Shown: positions 51,616 to 60,578, counted from the first letter of the stretch. The stretch is 64,000 nucleotides of DNA from Bacillus ndiopicus (GCF_000612805.1 NZ_HG964403.1:434001-498000); one strand, 5' to 3'. Translations and numbers: made by a program. The notes: a model not told the origin generated them from the sequence alone.

Positions 51616-53001
51616 ATGCAACGCCGAACTAAAAAAGCACATTATCTAGGCTTACTTCTTCATCCTTCAGCCATTCATTCAATGATTGGACGTATTATGC
51701 GAAGAGAAGACCTGCCTTATACTTCAAAACTTATCAACCTCTATATAGAACGGGGGCTTTTAAAAACACAGCCAGCTATTTCAACAATACAAGGCTTGCT
51801 CAAAACACATTTTCGCTGTGAGCGATGTCTTAATACGCAATCGGAGAAATTCATTCATTTTCATTGTGCAAAATGTGAGCAAGTTTGTACCTATTGTCGA
51901 CATTGTATAACTATGGGGCGGATAGCTAGCTGTACACAGTTATTGACATGGGCGGGGCCCTCACCACAGCATCCAAAAAAGCATCAATTTAGTTGGACGA
52001 GTACACTTACTGAACTGCAACAACATGCATCACTTGAATTAGCCGCCAGCATTCAGCAAAAACGTCAGCATTTGCTCCACGCAGTATGCGGGGCTGGTAA
52101 AACGGAGATACTTTTTCAACCAATCTACAATGCATTACAAAAAGGATTTCGCATTTGCGTCGCGACACCACGAACAGATGTTGTGCTAGAATTAGCGCCA
52201 CGTCTACAGAAAGTATTCCCAACAACGATGATTCATGTATTATACGGTGGAGCGCCAGAGCAGCAGAGCTATGCCCAGCTTGTTATTGCAACGACACATC
52301 AATTATATCGTTTTGCCAAGGCTTTTGATGTAATGATTGTAGATGAAGCGGATGCCTTTCCTTACACTTTCGATGAATCGCTACAAAAGGCGGTATATAA
52401 AGCAAAAAAGCCTGATGCACCTATCACTTTTGTTACTGCAACACCATCTTCCAAACTACTCAAGCAACGCGATGGCTACTCCTTCCTACCTAGGCGCTAT
52501 CACAACCACCCATTGCCTGTTCCACGATTCCAGTCGCTCTGGCGCTATAAGCGGCAATTCAAAAAAGATAAATTGCCAAAGCAGCTACGACAATGGGTGG
52601 AACAACGCATTGAAGCAAAGCAGCCATTTCTCATATTTTTCCCCACAATTGAAATGCTAGAGCAGGCATTACCACTTTTTTCGCCAAATATTTTAGGGGT
52701 ACACGCAGAAGATCCAACACGCAAAGAGAAAATTCTTAAGCTACGTAACGCAGAAATCCAAGGGTTATTAACAACAACAATTTTAGAAAGAGGAATTACA
52801 ATTGCTAACTTGCAGGTGGCGGTAGTTGGTGCCGAGAATCCAATTTTTACGGCGAGTGCACTTATTCAAATTGCTGGTCGTGTTGGGCGTGACGAGCAAT
52901 ATCCAACAGGTGATATCATATTTTTCCATCATGGTATCTCGCTCGAAATGGATTTAGCAAAGCAGGAAATCCAACGTTTAAATGAGGTGGCAAATGAATA
53001 A
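51616..53001 (+). CDS. comFA: Competence protein ComFA, DNA-dependent ATPase/helicase
   Basis: 461 residues; GGGGG just before ATG. The N-terminal part holds a zinc-binding set (CERC, CAKCEQVCTYCRHC, about residues 73-100). The helicase core follows: Walker A GAGKTE (Lys162), DEAD-type VDEADAFPY (about 244-252), TATPSS, and motif VI region IQIAGRVGRDEQYP. ComFA is a membrane-associated motor for pulling transforming single-stranded DNA through ComEC. The stop overlaps comFC by 8 nt. The comFB gene found between them in Bacillus subtilis is absent. A repeat array lies directly upstream. Confidence 0.92.
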   Translation: MQRRTKKAHYLGLLLHPSAIHSMIGRIMRREDLPYTSKLINLYIERGLLKTQPAISTIQGLLKTHFRCERCLNTQSEKFIHFHCAKCEQVCTYCRHCITMGRIASCTQLLTWAGPSPQHPKKHQFSWTSTLTELQQHASLELAASIQQKRQHLLHAVCGAGKTEILFQPIYNALQKGFRICVATPRTDVVLELAPRLQKVFPTTMIHVLYGGAPEQQSYAQLVIATTHQLYRFAKAFDVMIVDEADAFPYTFDESLQKAVYKAKKPDAPITFVTATPSSKLLKQRDGYSFLPRRYHNHPLPVPRFQSLWRYKRQFKKDKLPKQLRQWVEQRIEAKQPFLIFFPTIEMLEQALPLFSPNILGVHAEDPTRKEKILKLRNAEIQGLLTTTILERGITIANLQVAVVGAENPIFTASALIQIAGRVGRDEQYPTGDIIFFHHGISLEMDLAKQEIQRLNEVANE

Positions 53002-53590
53002 GGAAGTAACACATTGTTTATTATGTGAGCGTGAGTTGCAGCAAGTAATTACTTGGCAAACGTTATTTGAGCGTAGCTGGCCACCTGTTATATGTGAGAG
53101 GTGTGAGGCGAAATTTGAGCGAACACACTATACAACAGAGGAGCTTACAACGATCTTTTATTATAACGATGCAATGAAGAATTTTTTAAGACAGTACAAA
53201 TTTTCCCAAGATATTATACTTGCGAAAGTTTTTAGACAGGAGTTAAATAAATTATTACGTAATCGCAGCGAAACGATTGTTCCTATCCCGATGAACCCAT
53301 TAAAAAAGAAGGAGCGTACATTTGCACATATCGATGAGCTATTACATGCAGCAGAAATCCCTTATGAGCATTTACTTGAAAAAACGACGACAGAAACACA
53401 AGTCGGTAAAAGCAAGCTACAGCGCCAACAAGTAGCACCGCTTTTTTCTTGTACAAAAGAACTAGCTGCTAAGCACTACATTCTAATAGATGATATTGTA
53501 ACTACAGGTACAACAATTGCACATGCAAAAAAGGCACTGCTTGATGCAGGGGCGGAAAGTGTGACAGCAATTGTCTTAATAAAAGGATAA
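52994..53590 (+). CDS. comFC: ComFC / phosphoribosyltransferase-like competence protein
   Basis: ATG at 52994 is chosen (GAGGTGG 3-5 nt upstream); the ATG at 52982 lies before that site. 198 residues overlapping the end of comFA by 8 nt. An N-terminal zinc-ribbon (CLLCE...CERC) precedes a type I phosphoribosyltransferase fold whose PRPP loop reads YILIDDIVTTGTTIAHA. ComFC is needed for uptake of transforming DNA and interacts with ComFA; its enzymatic activity is not settled. Confidence 0.9.
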   Translation: MNKEVTHCLLCERELQQVITWQTLFERSWPPVICERCEAKFERTHYTTEELTTIFYYNDAMKNFLRQYKFSQDIILAKVFRQELNKLLRNRSETIVPIPMNPLKKKERTFAHIDELLHAAEIPYEHLLEKTTTETQVGKSKLQRQQVAPLFSCTKELAAKHYILIDDIVTTGTTIAHAKKALLDAGAESVTAIVLIKG

Positions 53591-53653
53591 CAAAATAATA
53601 ATAGTTTATTGTATAATGAAAGAAATTAAAGGTGGCATTTAGGAGGAAAAATT

Positions 53654-54067
53654 ATGGCAGAGATTAGAAATTGTCCAGAATGCAATGAATTTTTTAATTA
53701 CACAGGCCTGCGAGATGTATGTCATAAATGCGCACAAAAAGAAGAGGATTTGTATCAAATCGTCTATCGTTTTTTGCGCAAGCGTGAAAATCGTGCAGCA
53801 AACGTTGAGAGAATTGAAGAAGCAACAGGTGTAAAAAAGGATTTGCTATACAAATGGGTGCGTAAAGGTCGTTTGCATCCAGCGATGTTCCCAAATTTAG
53901 GCTATCCTTGTGACAACTGTGGTCGTCTTACTACAACTGGGAAGCTTTGCGATAACTGCCAAAATGATTTGAAATCTGATTTGCGCACATTCGATGCCGC
54001 AAAGGAATTCCGTGACAACATCGCAGAGCGTGATAAAGGGGCATATTTAGCAGATAGGAAAAAATAA
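53654..54067 (+). CDS. yvyF: Flagellar-operon-associated zinc protein YvyF
   Basis: 137 residues; AGGAGG before ATG. Two Cys pairs at the N-terminus (CPEC...CHKC) and two near residue 88-104 (CDNC...CDNC) flank a helical segment with a helix-turn-helix look (ERIEEATGVKKDLLYKWVRKGRL). This matches the YvyF family, always next to flgM in Bacillales and of uncertain regulatory role. A TATAAT at 53612-53617 may give it its own promoter. A terminator separates it from flgM. Confidence 0.88.
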   Translation: MAEIRNCPECNEFFNYTGLRDVCHKCAQKEEDLYQIVYRFLRKRENRAANVERIEEATGVKKDLLYKWVRKGRLHPAMFPNLGYPCDNCGRLTTTGKLCDNCQNDLKSDLRTFDAAKEFRDNIAERDKGAYLADRKK

Positions 54068-54073
54068 AAGTAG

Positions 54074-54111
54074 CACAGACAAAATCAGCATCGATTTTGT
54101 CTGTGTTTTTT
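54074..54111 (+). terminator. Terminator after yvyF
   Basis: A perfect 13-bp stem (CACAGACAAAATC/GATTTTGTCTGTG) with loop AGCATC; TTTTTT follows. Confidence 0.85.
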
Positions 54112-54132
54112 CGTTGAATTACAAATATCAAC

Positions 54133-54159
54133 TAAACAATATTTAAACAATACCGAAAT
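54133..54159 (+). promoter_or_regulatory. Sigma-D promoter candidate for flgM
   Basis: TAAA-N16-CCGAAAT resembles the flagellar sigma consensus TAAA-N15-GCCGATAT. It lies after the yvyF terminator and 35 bp before flgM, as expected for the flgM-flgN-flgK-flgL unit. Confidence 0.5.
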
Positions 54160-54193
54160 ATAATATAGAAGAATTTTGAAAGGAGGATGACGT

Positions 54194-54454
54194 ATGAAAA
54201 TCAATCCTATTAATTTAAAAGCAATTAACCCATATAAAGCGCAGCCACGACCTGTAAAAAAGGCAGAGCAAGCAGCGTCCTTTGCGGATAAAATTGAAAT
54301 CTCTTCAGCTGCGAAAGGGATGCAAGTAACGGCTGATTATAATACAGAGCGCGCGGTACGAGTACAGCAGCTAAAGGCTGATATCGATTCGGGTGAATAT
54401 AAAGTGAACGCTCGACAAGTAGCAGAGGATATGCTGAAATATTACCGTTTCTAA
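54194..54454 (+). CDS. flgM: Anti-sigma-D factor FlgM
   Basis: 86 residues; AAAGGAGG before ATG. It has the FlgM C-terminal half: KIEISSAAKGMQ, VRVQQLKADIDSGEYKVNARQVAEDML. FlgM binds the flagellar sigma factor until the hook-basal body is complete and then is exported or removed. First gene of the flgM-flgN-flgK-flgL unit, controlled by its own sigma-D promoter candidate, which would form a feedback loop. Confidence 0.92.
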   Translation: MKINPINLKAINPYKAQPRPVKKAEQAASFADKIEISSAAKGMQVTADYNTERAVRVQQLKADIDSGEYKVNARQVAEDMLKYYRF

Positions 54455-54481
54455 AATTCCCACTAAAGGAGCATACATGAT

Positions 54482-54976
54482 ATGTCAGTGCTAGCTATAC
54501 TTGAAAAACTTGAACGTATGCACAAAAGCTTATTAGAGCTTGCAAATAAAAAAACAGTTGTTATAAAAGCTAATGATATAGAAGCACTGGATGAGCTGAT
54601 TAAAACGGAGCAGGCGCATATAGCGGCGATTAATACACTTGAACAACAGCGTCAGTTGATGGTAACGGATTACCTTCGAGCAAAAGGAATTGCTTACACT
54701 GACAACCCAACTGTAACAGAGTTAATTGACGCCATCGATAACAACGAGGAAAAACAGCAGCTAAGCGCTACTAGAGAGCGTTTGCTTACGTTACTAACAG
54801 AGCTAAAGGTACAAAATGACTTGAATCAAAAGCTTGTCTATCAATCATTGCAAATTATAAATATTCAATTAGAGCCATTCCGACCTCAGCGCTCAGATTC
54901 ATTTAACTATTCGGGTGATGAGGTGCGCGGTCAATCCAATCAAAGAAAAGTAACATACTACGACTCACAGGCATAA
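54482..54976 (+). CDS. flgN: Flagellar hook-filament junction chaperone FlgN
   Basis: 164 residues; AAGGAG 10 nt before ATG. A long all-helical protein (LERMHKSLLELANKKTVVIKANDIEALDELIKTEQ) of the usual FlgN length, placed between flgM and flgK. It is the export chaperone for the FlgK and FlgL junction proteins. The last 30 residues are disordered-looking. A weak hairpin lies between it and flgK. Confidence 0.88.
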   Translation: MSVLAILEKLERMHKSLLELANKKTVVIKANDIEALDELIKTEQAHIAAINTLEQQRQLMVTDYLRAKGIAYTDNPTVTELIDAIDNNEEKQQLSATRERLLTLLTELKVQNDLNQKLVYQSLQIINIQLEPFRPQRSDSFNYSGDEVRGQSNQRKVTYYDSQA

Positions 54977-54978
54977 AG

Positions 54979-55008
54979 CGCTTGTAATGCAGAAATTACA
55001 AGCGTTTT
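54979..55008 (+). terminator. Weak terminator or processing hairpin between flgN and flgK
   Basis: A perfect 10-bp stem (CGCTTGTAAT/ATTACAAGCG) with loop GCAGAA is followed by only TTTTCG, so read-through is likely. Confidence 0.5.
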
Positions 55009-55033
55009 CGCTTGAACTGATAGGAGGAACACT

Positions 55034-56617
55034 ATGCGTTCAACATTTATGGGATTAGAAGCGAGCAAATCGGGCCTATTTCTACAGCAAACAGCCCTTT
55101 ATACAACAGGACATAATATTTCTAACGCCAACTCACTTGGCTACTCACGCCAGCGCGTAAACATGCAGGCAATGCCAGGCTATCCATTCCCTGGTCTAAA
55201 CTCACCAAAATATCCTGGTCATTTAGGTACAGGGGCAGAAGCACACTCAATTCAACGTGTACGCGATGAATTTATTGACCGCAAATACCGCCAAGAAACA
55301 AACAAACTTGGCTACTGGGAAGAGCAAACAAAAGCTATCTCACAAATGGAAGATATTTTAGCAGAGCCTTCAGAATTTGGAATTAATAAAGCATTTGATA
55401 ACTTTTGGAAATCGATGGAGGATGTCGTTACAAATCCTCAAGATACAGCAGCACGTCAAGTAATGATTGCAAAAGCAAGAGCATTGGCTGAAGCATTCAA
55501 TTATTCAGACAAACAATTAAAAACGGTACAAAGTAATATTGGGGCAGAAATTAACTCTTCTGTTAATACAGTCAACTCGTTGCTAAAACAAATTGCAGAT
55601 ATCAATAGACAAATAATGGAAGCAGAACCGAGCGGCTATGTAACAAATGATTTATACGATGCACGTGATGTGCTATTGGATAAGTTAAATGAATATTTAC
55701 CTGTATCAACTGAGCGTGTGCCTTCAGGTGGAAATGCGAGCCCTGTAGCAGAGGGAAGCTTGACTGTTACATATACTCCATATGGTAGCGATAAGCCGAT
55801 TATTTTAGTACATGGTCGTGATAGTGCGAATCTTACAGTGATGAAAAAAAATGGAATACCACTTAATGGTGATAAGCCACTTGACCCGTTTGAGGGGATG
55901 CGCATTGATTGGCCACAGGATGCGGTTACCCAAACTAACCCAGACAAGCTGTTATCTGGTGCAGTTCTACCAACAGGCACAGTACACAAATATAGTGAAT
56001 TTGAAAATGAAAGAGGCAAGCTAGTATCATTAATCAAATCTTATGGCTATATTGACGATAATGATGGAGGCGCAACAAAGGGGTTATACCCTGAAAATCT
56101 TGAGAAGCTTGACCGTTTAGTCAAGGAATTTGTAGATACATTTAATGCAGCTCATCAGGGTGGTTACGGTTTGGATGGTAGTACAAGTATAGATTTCTTT
56201 GATCCTAATGGAGTTACTGCTGAAACAATCAAAGTAAGCATTACAAAACCTGAAGAAGTAGCAGCAGCTGACCTACCTAATGAACTAGGTAATAATAAAA
56301 ATATACTTGCGATAGCAAAATTACAAACAGAAGCACCGCCAGGCTTAGGTGGTGCCACATTCCAAGGTTTCTTCAAAGCGATGATTGGTGATATAGGGGT
56401 AATCGGACAAGAAGCTATTCGTAGTGAATTTAACTCAGGTACTCTACGTTTAAACGTTGAAAATAGACGTGCTTCAATGAGCTCGGTGTCACTTGATGAA
56501 GAGATGACAAATATGATTACATTCCAGCAAGCATATAATGCCAATGCACGTATGATTACAGTTGTAGATGAAACTTTAGATAAAATTATTAATGGCATGG
56601 GGCGCGTAGGTTTATAG
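55034..56617 (+). CDS. flgK: Flagellar hook-associated protein 1 FlgK
   Basis: 527 residues; AGGAGG before ATG. It begins with the rod/hook motif FMGLEASKSGLFLQQTALYTTGHNISNANSLGYSRQRV and ends with the conserved D0 helix (SSVSLDEEMTNMITFQQAYNANARMITVVDETLDKIINGMG). FlgK forms the first ring joining hook to filament. The terminal domains are needed for export by the flagellar type III system; the middle domain is variable. Confidence 0.95.
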   Translation: MRSTFMGLEASKSGLFLQQTALYTTGHNISNANSLGYSRQRVNMQAMPGYPFPGLNSPKYPGHLGTGAEAHSIQRVRDEFIDRKYRQETNKLGYWEEQTKAISQMEDILAEPSEFGINKAFDNFWKSMEDVVTNPQDTAARQVMIAKARALAEAFNYSDKQLKTVQSNIGAEINSSVNTVNSLLKQIADINRQIMEAEPSGYVTNDLYDARDVLLDKLNEYLPVSTERVPSGGNASPVAEGSLTVTYTPYGSDKPIILVHGRDSANLTVMKKNGIPLNGDKPLDPFEGMRIDWPQDAVTQTNPDKLLSGAVLPTGTVHKYSEFENERGKLVSLIKSYGYIDDNDGGATKGLYPENLEKLDRLVKEFVDTFNAAHQGGYGLDGSTSIDFFDPNGVTAETIKVSITKPEEVAAADLPNELGNNKNILAIAKLQTEAPPGLGGATFQGFFKAMIGDIGVIGQEAIRSEFNSGTLRLNVENRRASMSSVSLDEEMTNMITFQQAYNANARMITVVDETLDKIINGMGRVGL

Positions 56618-56653
56618 GCCTCCGTAACTAGCTAAAAGAGAGGGGAAATATAA

Positions 56654-57571
56654 ATGCGCGTTACACAATCAATGTTATCGGGCAATATGCTTCGTAACTT
56701 AAATACGAGTTATGGAAAAATGGGGAAGCTTCAAGAGCAACTATACTCTGGTAGAAAAGTAAACCGTCCATCTGATGACCCTGTTGTTGCAATTAAAGGG
56801 ATGGCTTATCGTACAGAGCTTGATCGTACAGAGCAATATAAGCGTAATATTGGTGAGGCGAATACTTGGTTAGATACGACAGATGATTCACTTGGACAAG
56901 TAGGGGAAGCATTAAATCGAGTAAAAGAACTAATTGCCCAAGCAGCAAATGACACGAATCTATTAGAAGATCGTGAAAAGGTAGCAAAGGAAATGGAACA
57001 AATTAAACGCCAGCTTCAAGATATTGCAAATTCGCAAGTAGGCGGGAAATATATTTTCTCAGGTACGCAAACAGATAAGCCGTTATTTGTTAATGGTGTA
57101 ACAAATCCTGCATTACAAGGTGCTACAGGGGTAACGGGACCAAACTCTTCAATTGAAATAGATGTGTTTGAAGCAGTAAGAATTAATATTAATACACCTG
57201 GAAAAGAGCTATTTGATAAAATAGATGACTTTATGGGAACAATCGTCACTACTTTACAAAGTGGTACAGGCGAACAAATTGGCGATTTGCTAGGGGGAAT
57301 TGCCTCTGGTACAAATACTACTTTATCATCAATACAAAATGAAGCTCTTGAGCAACGAGCGGATGTCGGTGCACGCCAAAACCGTGTTGAATTAATGGAA
57401 CAACGATTAGATTTACATGAAATAAATACAACAAAGCAAATGTCAATGAATGAAGATACTGAGTATGCAGGCACGATTACGGAGCTTGTAACGCAAGAGT
57501 CGATTCATCAGGCAGCACTATCTGTTGGAGCAAGAATTATTCAACAAACATTAGTAGATTTTATGAGATAA
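56654..57571 (+). CDS. flgL: Flagellar hook-associated protein 3 FlgL
   Basis: 305 residues; GAGAGGGG before ATG. Flagellin-like ends: MRVTQSMLSGNMLRNLNTSYGKM plus SGRKVNRPSDDP at the start and ITELVTQESIHQAALSVGARIIQQTLVDFMR at the end. FlgL is the second junction ring between FlgK and the filament. It follows flgK by 36 bp. A hairpin after the stop may reduce read-through into yviE. Confidence 0.94.
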   Translation: MRVTQSMLSGNMLRNLNTSYGKMGKLQEQLYSGRKVNRPSDDPVVAIKGMAYRTELDRTEQYKRNIGEANTWLDTTDDSLGQVGEALNRVKELIAQAANDTNLLEDREKVAKEMEQIKRQLQDIANSQVGGKYIFSGTQTDKPLFVNGVTNPALQGATGVTGPNSSIEIDVFEAVRININTPGKELFDKIDDFMGTIVTTLQSGTGEQIGDLLGGIASGTNTTLSSIQNEALEQRADVGARQNRVELMEQRLDLHEINTTKQMSMNEDTEYAGTITELVTQESIHQAALSVGARIIQQTLVDFMR

Positions 57572-57577
57572 AATAAC

Positions 57578-57609
57578 AAGCGTTTGAACAAATTGTTCAG
57601 ACGCTTTTC
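57578..57609 (+). terminator. Terminator or attenuating hairpin after flgL
   Basis: AAGCGTTTGAAC pairs with GTTCAGACGCTT (one mismatch) around a 5-nt loop; TTTTCTT follows. Confidence 0.6.
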
Positions 57610-57624
57610 TTGAAAGGTGGAAAA

Positions 57625-58194
57625 ATGGTGCGGCTACCACAAATTCAAATTCATACTACAGATATTCAAATGGATTTACAAATCCACAAACCTGTCCAGC
57701 ATATTGAGCAGCCGAGGGCCGAACAAAGGATTTCCCAACCAGCAGCTACTTTGGAAATCCATACAAAAAAAGGAGAACTGTCAATTGACTCATCAGATGC
57801 GCGTAGAGATTTAGGCTACTATCCTACAGGAGAGATGATTATGCGCTATGCACAAGAAGGACGTCAAGAGATGATGAAGGGTATTACGAGACGAGTTCGT
57901 GAAGGGCGCCAAATGATGTTAAATGCTGGTAAAGGTCAAGGGCGCACAACAATCCAACAAATTGCTGAGCAAAACACAGGACCAAAACGACCAGGACCGT
58001 ACAATATTAAATTCGTGCCTTCTATTGGCTCTGTGAAAACAAAATACAAGCCTGCAACTGTTGATATCAATATTCAGCGTAACAAACCCAAAATCGACGT
58101 AACGATGAACAAGCCAATCCACAGCTATACACCTGGGAAAGTAACAGGTACAATGATACAAAGACCGCGTGTAGATATTGATGTTATCGGTTAA
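57625..58194 (+). CDS. yviE: YviE-family (DUF6470) protein
   Basis: ATG at 57625 follows AAAGGTGG with 4-nt spacing; the upstream in-frame TTG precedes it. 189 residues, rich in alternating hydrophobic/polar strands ([37 protein letters not shown]). It lies between flgL and fliW exactly as yviE does in Bacillus subtilis. Its function is not established; the context suggests a flagellar role. Confidence 0.85.
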   Translation: MVRLPQIQIHTTDIQMDLQIHKPVQHIEQPRAEQRISQPAATLEIHTKKGELSIDSSDARRDLGYYPTGEMIMRYAQEGRQEMMKGITRRVREGRQMMLNAGKGQGRTTIQQIAEQNTGPKRPGPYNIKFVPSIGSVKTKYKPATVDINIQRNKPKIDVTMNKPIHSYTPGKVTGTMIQRPRVDIDVIG

Positions 58195-58211
58195 AAGGAG
58201 AGGGCAAAGAA

Positions 58212-58655
58212 ATGAATATTGAAACAAAATTTTTAGGGGCAGTAGAAATTAAAGAAGAAGATATTTTAACATTTAAAGAAGGGTTGCCCGGTTTTTCGGA
58301 TACACAAAGATTCGTACTCCTTCCATTGGATTCTGATTTACCATTAGCTCTTTTACAGTCAATCGAACAACAAGAGCTTGGCTTCGTACTTGCATATCCA
58401 TTTGCCTTTAAAAAGGATTATACTTTTGAGTTGGGTGAGGAAGAAAAGAGCGAATTGCAAATTGAGCAAGAAGAAGATGTTATTGCATACACGATTGTCA
58501 CATTAAAAGAAACTTTCCAAGAATCAACAATGAACTTACTTGCACCAGTTGTAATTAATACGAGAAAAAAGCTAGGAAAGCAAATCGTGTTGCAGGATAG
58601 TGCAGTGTATCCTTTACGTCACCCGATTGGTGTAATGGAAGGAAGTGCCGAATAA
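58212..58655 (+). CDS. fliW: Flagellar assembly factor FliW
   Basis: 147 residues; AAAAGGAG before ATG. Conserved FliW start [25 protein letters not shown] and ending region YPLRHPIG. FliW binds CsrA and flagellin in turn: free flagellin releases CsrA-bound FliW... and FliW free of flagellin sequesters CsrA, so hag translation tracks filament export. Its stop shares a base with the csrA start (TAATG). Confidence 0.94.
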   Translation: MNIETKFLGAVEIKEEDILTFKEGLPGFSDTQRFVLLPLDSDLPLALLQSIEQQELGFVLAYPFAFKKDYTFELGEEEKSELQIEQEEDVIAYTIVTLKETFQESTMNLLAPVVINTRKKLGKQIVLQDSAVYPLRHPIGVMEGSAE

Positions 58656-58873
58656 TGCTCGTACTATCAAGAAAAAAAGGCGAATCGATTATGATAGGCG
58701 ATCAGGTTGAAGTAAAAGTGCTCGCTGTTGAAGGTGATCAAGTCAAGCTGGGAATCATCGCACCAAAATCAATCAAAGTTTACCGCTCAGAGGTATTTGA
58801 AGCGATTCGAGAGCAAAATAGAGAAGCACTTGCGACACCTATCAATGTACTAGATAAATTGAAGAAAAAATAA
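58655..58873 (+). CDS. csrA: Translational regulator CsrA
   Basis: 72 residues; start coupled to fliW (TAATG). [16 protein letters not shown] is the family start, with the RNA-binding Arg44-region VYRSEVFEAI and a Lys-rich tail typical of Gram-positive CsrA. The dimer binds GGA in hairpin loops and blocks hag translation. Two such hairpins are seen in the hag leader 200-240 nt downstream. Confidence 0.95.
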   Translation: MLVLSRKKGESIMIGDQVEVKVLAVEGDQVKLGIIAPKSIKVYRSEVFEAIREQNREALATPINVLDKLKKK

Positions 58874-59000
58874 TAATAAAGTATCTCAATAACTTGTTAA
58901 TCAATGCCAGTTTGAAAAGTTTCAAGCAAGCATATAATAGAGCCCATTAATCAGAAAAAATTAATTCAGAAAAAATTAAAAAAATTTTTAAAAAAACTAT

Positions 59001-59026
59001 TAAACATTTAAAATAACTTACGATAT
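59001..59026 (+). promoter_or_regulatory. Sigma-D promoter for hag
   Basis: TAAA-N15-ACGATAT is one base from the Bacillus sigma-D consensus core (CCGATAT) with standard spacing. It gives a leader of about 85-90 nt. Confidence 0.65.
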
Positions 59027-59072
59027 ATATTATGTGAGGTAGAGGTAGTACACATTACTTCTATCAAACTCT

Positions 59073-59088
59073 CCCACATGGATGTGGG
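59073..59088 (+). promoter_or_regulatory. Upstream CsrA-binding hairpin in the hag leader
   Basis: CCCACA-TGGA-TGTGGG: a perfect 6-bp stem presenting GGA in the loop, the standard CsrA target, 34 nt before the hag start. Confidence 0.75.
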
Positions 59089-59100
59089 TTATAAAAAAAC

Positions 59101-59116
59101 AATTCAAGGAGGAATT
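59101..59116 (+). promoter_or_regulatory. CsrA-binding hairpin over the hag ribosome site
   Basis: AATTC-AAGGAG-GAATT: a 5-bp stem with the ribosome site AAGGAG in the loop. CsrA bound here would block initiation directly. Confidence 0.7.
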
Positions 59117-59121
59117 CTATC

Positions 59122-59934
59122 ATGAGAATTCAACACAATATCGCAGCATTAAACACACACCGTAACCTATCTTTCAACAACACTCAAGCTTCTAAAAACC
59201 TTGAGAAATTATCTTCAGGTTACAAAATCAACCGTGCAGGCGATGACGCTGCTGGTTTAGCAATTTCTGAAAAAATGCGTGGTCAAATCCGTGGTCTTGA
59301 TATGGCATCTAAAAATGCTCAAGACGGTATCTCTTTAATCCAAACGGCTGAGGGTGCATTAAACGAAACACACGCAATTTTACAACGTATGCGTGAATTA
59401 GCAGTTCAAGCGTCAACTGACACAAACGAAGATGTAGACCGTAACAAATTGCAATCAGAAGTAGATCAATTAATTGAAGAAATTGACCGTATTGCGACTA
59501 CTACTCAATTCAATAACATGAACGTACTTGATGGTAGCTTCACTAGTAAAGTATTCCACATCGGTGCGAATGCAGGTCAAAAATTAGACATCAATATTGA
59601 TGATATGCAAGCGGCAGCATTAAGCGTTAGTGGTATCAGTATTGCAACTCAAACTGCTGCTGACGGTGCAATTACTACAATTAACAGTGCGTTAGAAACA
59701 GTATCTGAGCAACGTTCTAAACTTGGTGCATGGCAAAACCGCCTAGAGCATACAATTAATAACTTAGGTGCATCTAGCGAAAACTTAACAGCTGCTGAAT
59801 CTCGTATCCGTGATACAGATATGGCAAAAGAGATGATGGGCTTCACAAAAAACAACATCTTAATGCAAGCTGCACAATCTATGCTAGCGCAAGCTAACCA
59901 ACAACCACAAGGTGTATTACAATTATTACAATAA
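59122..59934 (+). CDS. hag: Flagellin Hag
   Basis: 270 residues; AAGGAGG before ATG. The D0/D1 N-terminus (MRIQHNIAALNTHRNLSFNN, SSGYKINRAGDDAAGLAISEKMRGQ) and C-terminus (ESRIRDTDMAKEMMGFTKNNILMQAAQSMLAQANQQPQGVLQLLQ) are complete, and the variable domain is very short (about residues 140-185). The latter contains Ser/Thr residues that could carry O-glycans. It is the filament subunit, exported through the hollow flagellum. Control by sigma-D and by CsrA/FliW is visible in the leader. A terminator follows. Confidence 0.97.
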   Translation: MRIQHNIAALNTHRNLSFNNTQASKNLEKLSSGYKINRAGDDAAGLAISEKMRGQIRGLDMASKNAQDGISLIQTAEGALNETHAILQRMRELAVQASTDTNEDVDRNKLQSEVDQLIEEIDRIATTTQFNNMNVLDGSFTSKVFHIGANAGQKLDINIDDMQAAALSVSGISIATQTAADGAITTINSALETVSEQRSKLGAWQNRLEHTINNLGASSENLTAAESRIRDTDMAKEMMGFTKNNILMQAAQSMLAQANQQPQGVLQLLQ

Positions 59935-59944
59935 TTAGTATGAG

Positions 59945-59974
59945 AAAAGGCTTCCTTTTTTGGAAGCCTTTTTT
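59945..59974 (+). terminator. Terminator after hag
   Basis: AAAAGGCTTCC pairs with GGAAGCCTTTT around a T-rich loop and ends in a T run. Confidence 0.85.
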
Positions 59975-60239
59975 GTTTATGGGGAAATATTGTAAAATGT
60001 AGTTACGAACATAGGAAATGGGTCTATAGATATTCAAAATAGAAACCATTAAAGCTAGTAAGTAGAATTTATTAAAATAGTAAATTACATTTGTTAATCC
60101 ATTATACCGAGGTATAATGGATTTAAGAAGTTTGATGAGGAGAAATTAAGGAATTTGTGTAACTGTAAACATATAATATTAGCCTTTTTTACCGATATAA
60201 AGTGTGATGTTTATTATTTAAAATAAAGGATGGATTAAT
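59975..60239. other. Gap between hag and the post-hag gene group
   Basis: AT-rich, containing a palindromic TTATACCGAGGTATAA (60101-60116) and the sigma-D candidate at 60174. No gene is seen. Confidence 0.4.
60174..60198 (+). promoter_or_regulatory. Sigma-D-like promoter candidate for the post-hag genes
   Basis: TAAT-N14-CCGATAT: the -10 element is a full match to CCGATAT, the -35 is 3 of 4, and the spacer is one short. It lies 42 bp before the next start. Confidence 0.45.
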
Positions 60240-60578
60240 ATGCAAGAATTGATAAGAGAAACAATGGAAAGCTATAACAATTACATTATTAATGTCAAAG
60301 AAGGAGCCTTAAAAATAGCTGATAAGTTGCGCACAGAAGATATAAAGGGAGCATTAACTTTAATTTCTGACTTTTCAGAAGGATCAATTTGGCTAGTTGA
60401 TGTCAACAAAAAATTAATGGATTTAGGATATCTAGTTAAATTAGAAATGAACGTTATTCAAGAGTTTTTAATAGAAATTAATGAAGGTTTAGAAAACCAA
60501 GATTATATTTTAGTTGCAGATATATTTGAATATGAAATTTCCCCATTTTTTGATCAATTAGAGCAATATGAAATATAA
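60240..60578 (+). CDS. Small helical protein of unknown function downstream of hag
   Basis: 112 residues; AAAGGATGG before ATG. Predicted all-helical and acidic (ISDFSEGSIWLVDVNKKLMDL, EINEGLENQDYILVADIFEYEI). No signal peptide, membrane segment or known motif; I do not recognise the family. A flagellar sigma-D-type promoter element upstream and the position between hag and a surface-modification-like gene suggest a motility-linked accessory role, which is inference. The next start is 118 bp away. Confidence 0.7.
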   Translation: MQELIRETMESYNNYIINVKEGALKIADKLRTEDIKGALTLISDFSEGSIWLVDVNKKLMDLGYLVKLEMNVIQEFLIEINEGLENQDYILVADIFEYEISPFFDQLEQYEI

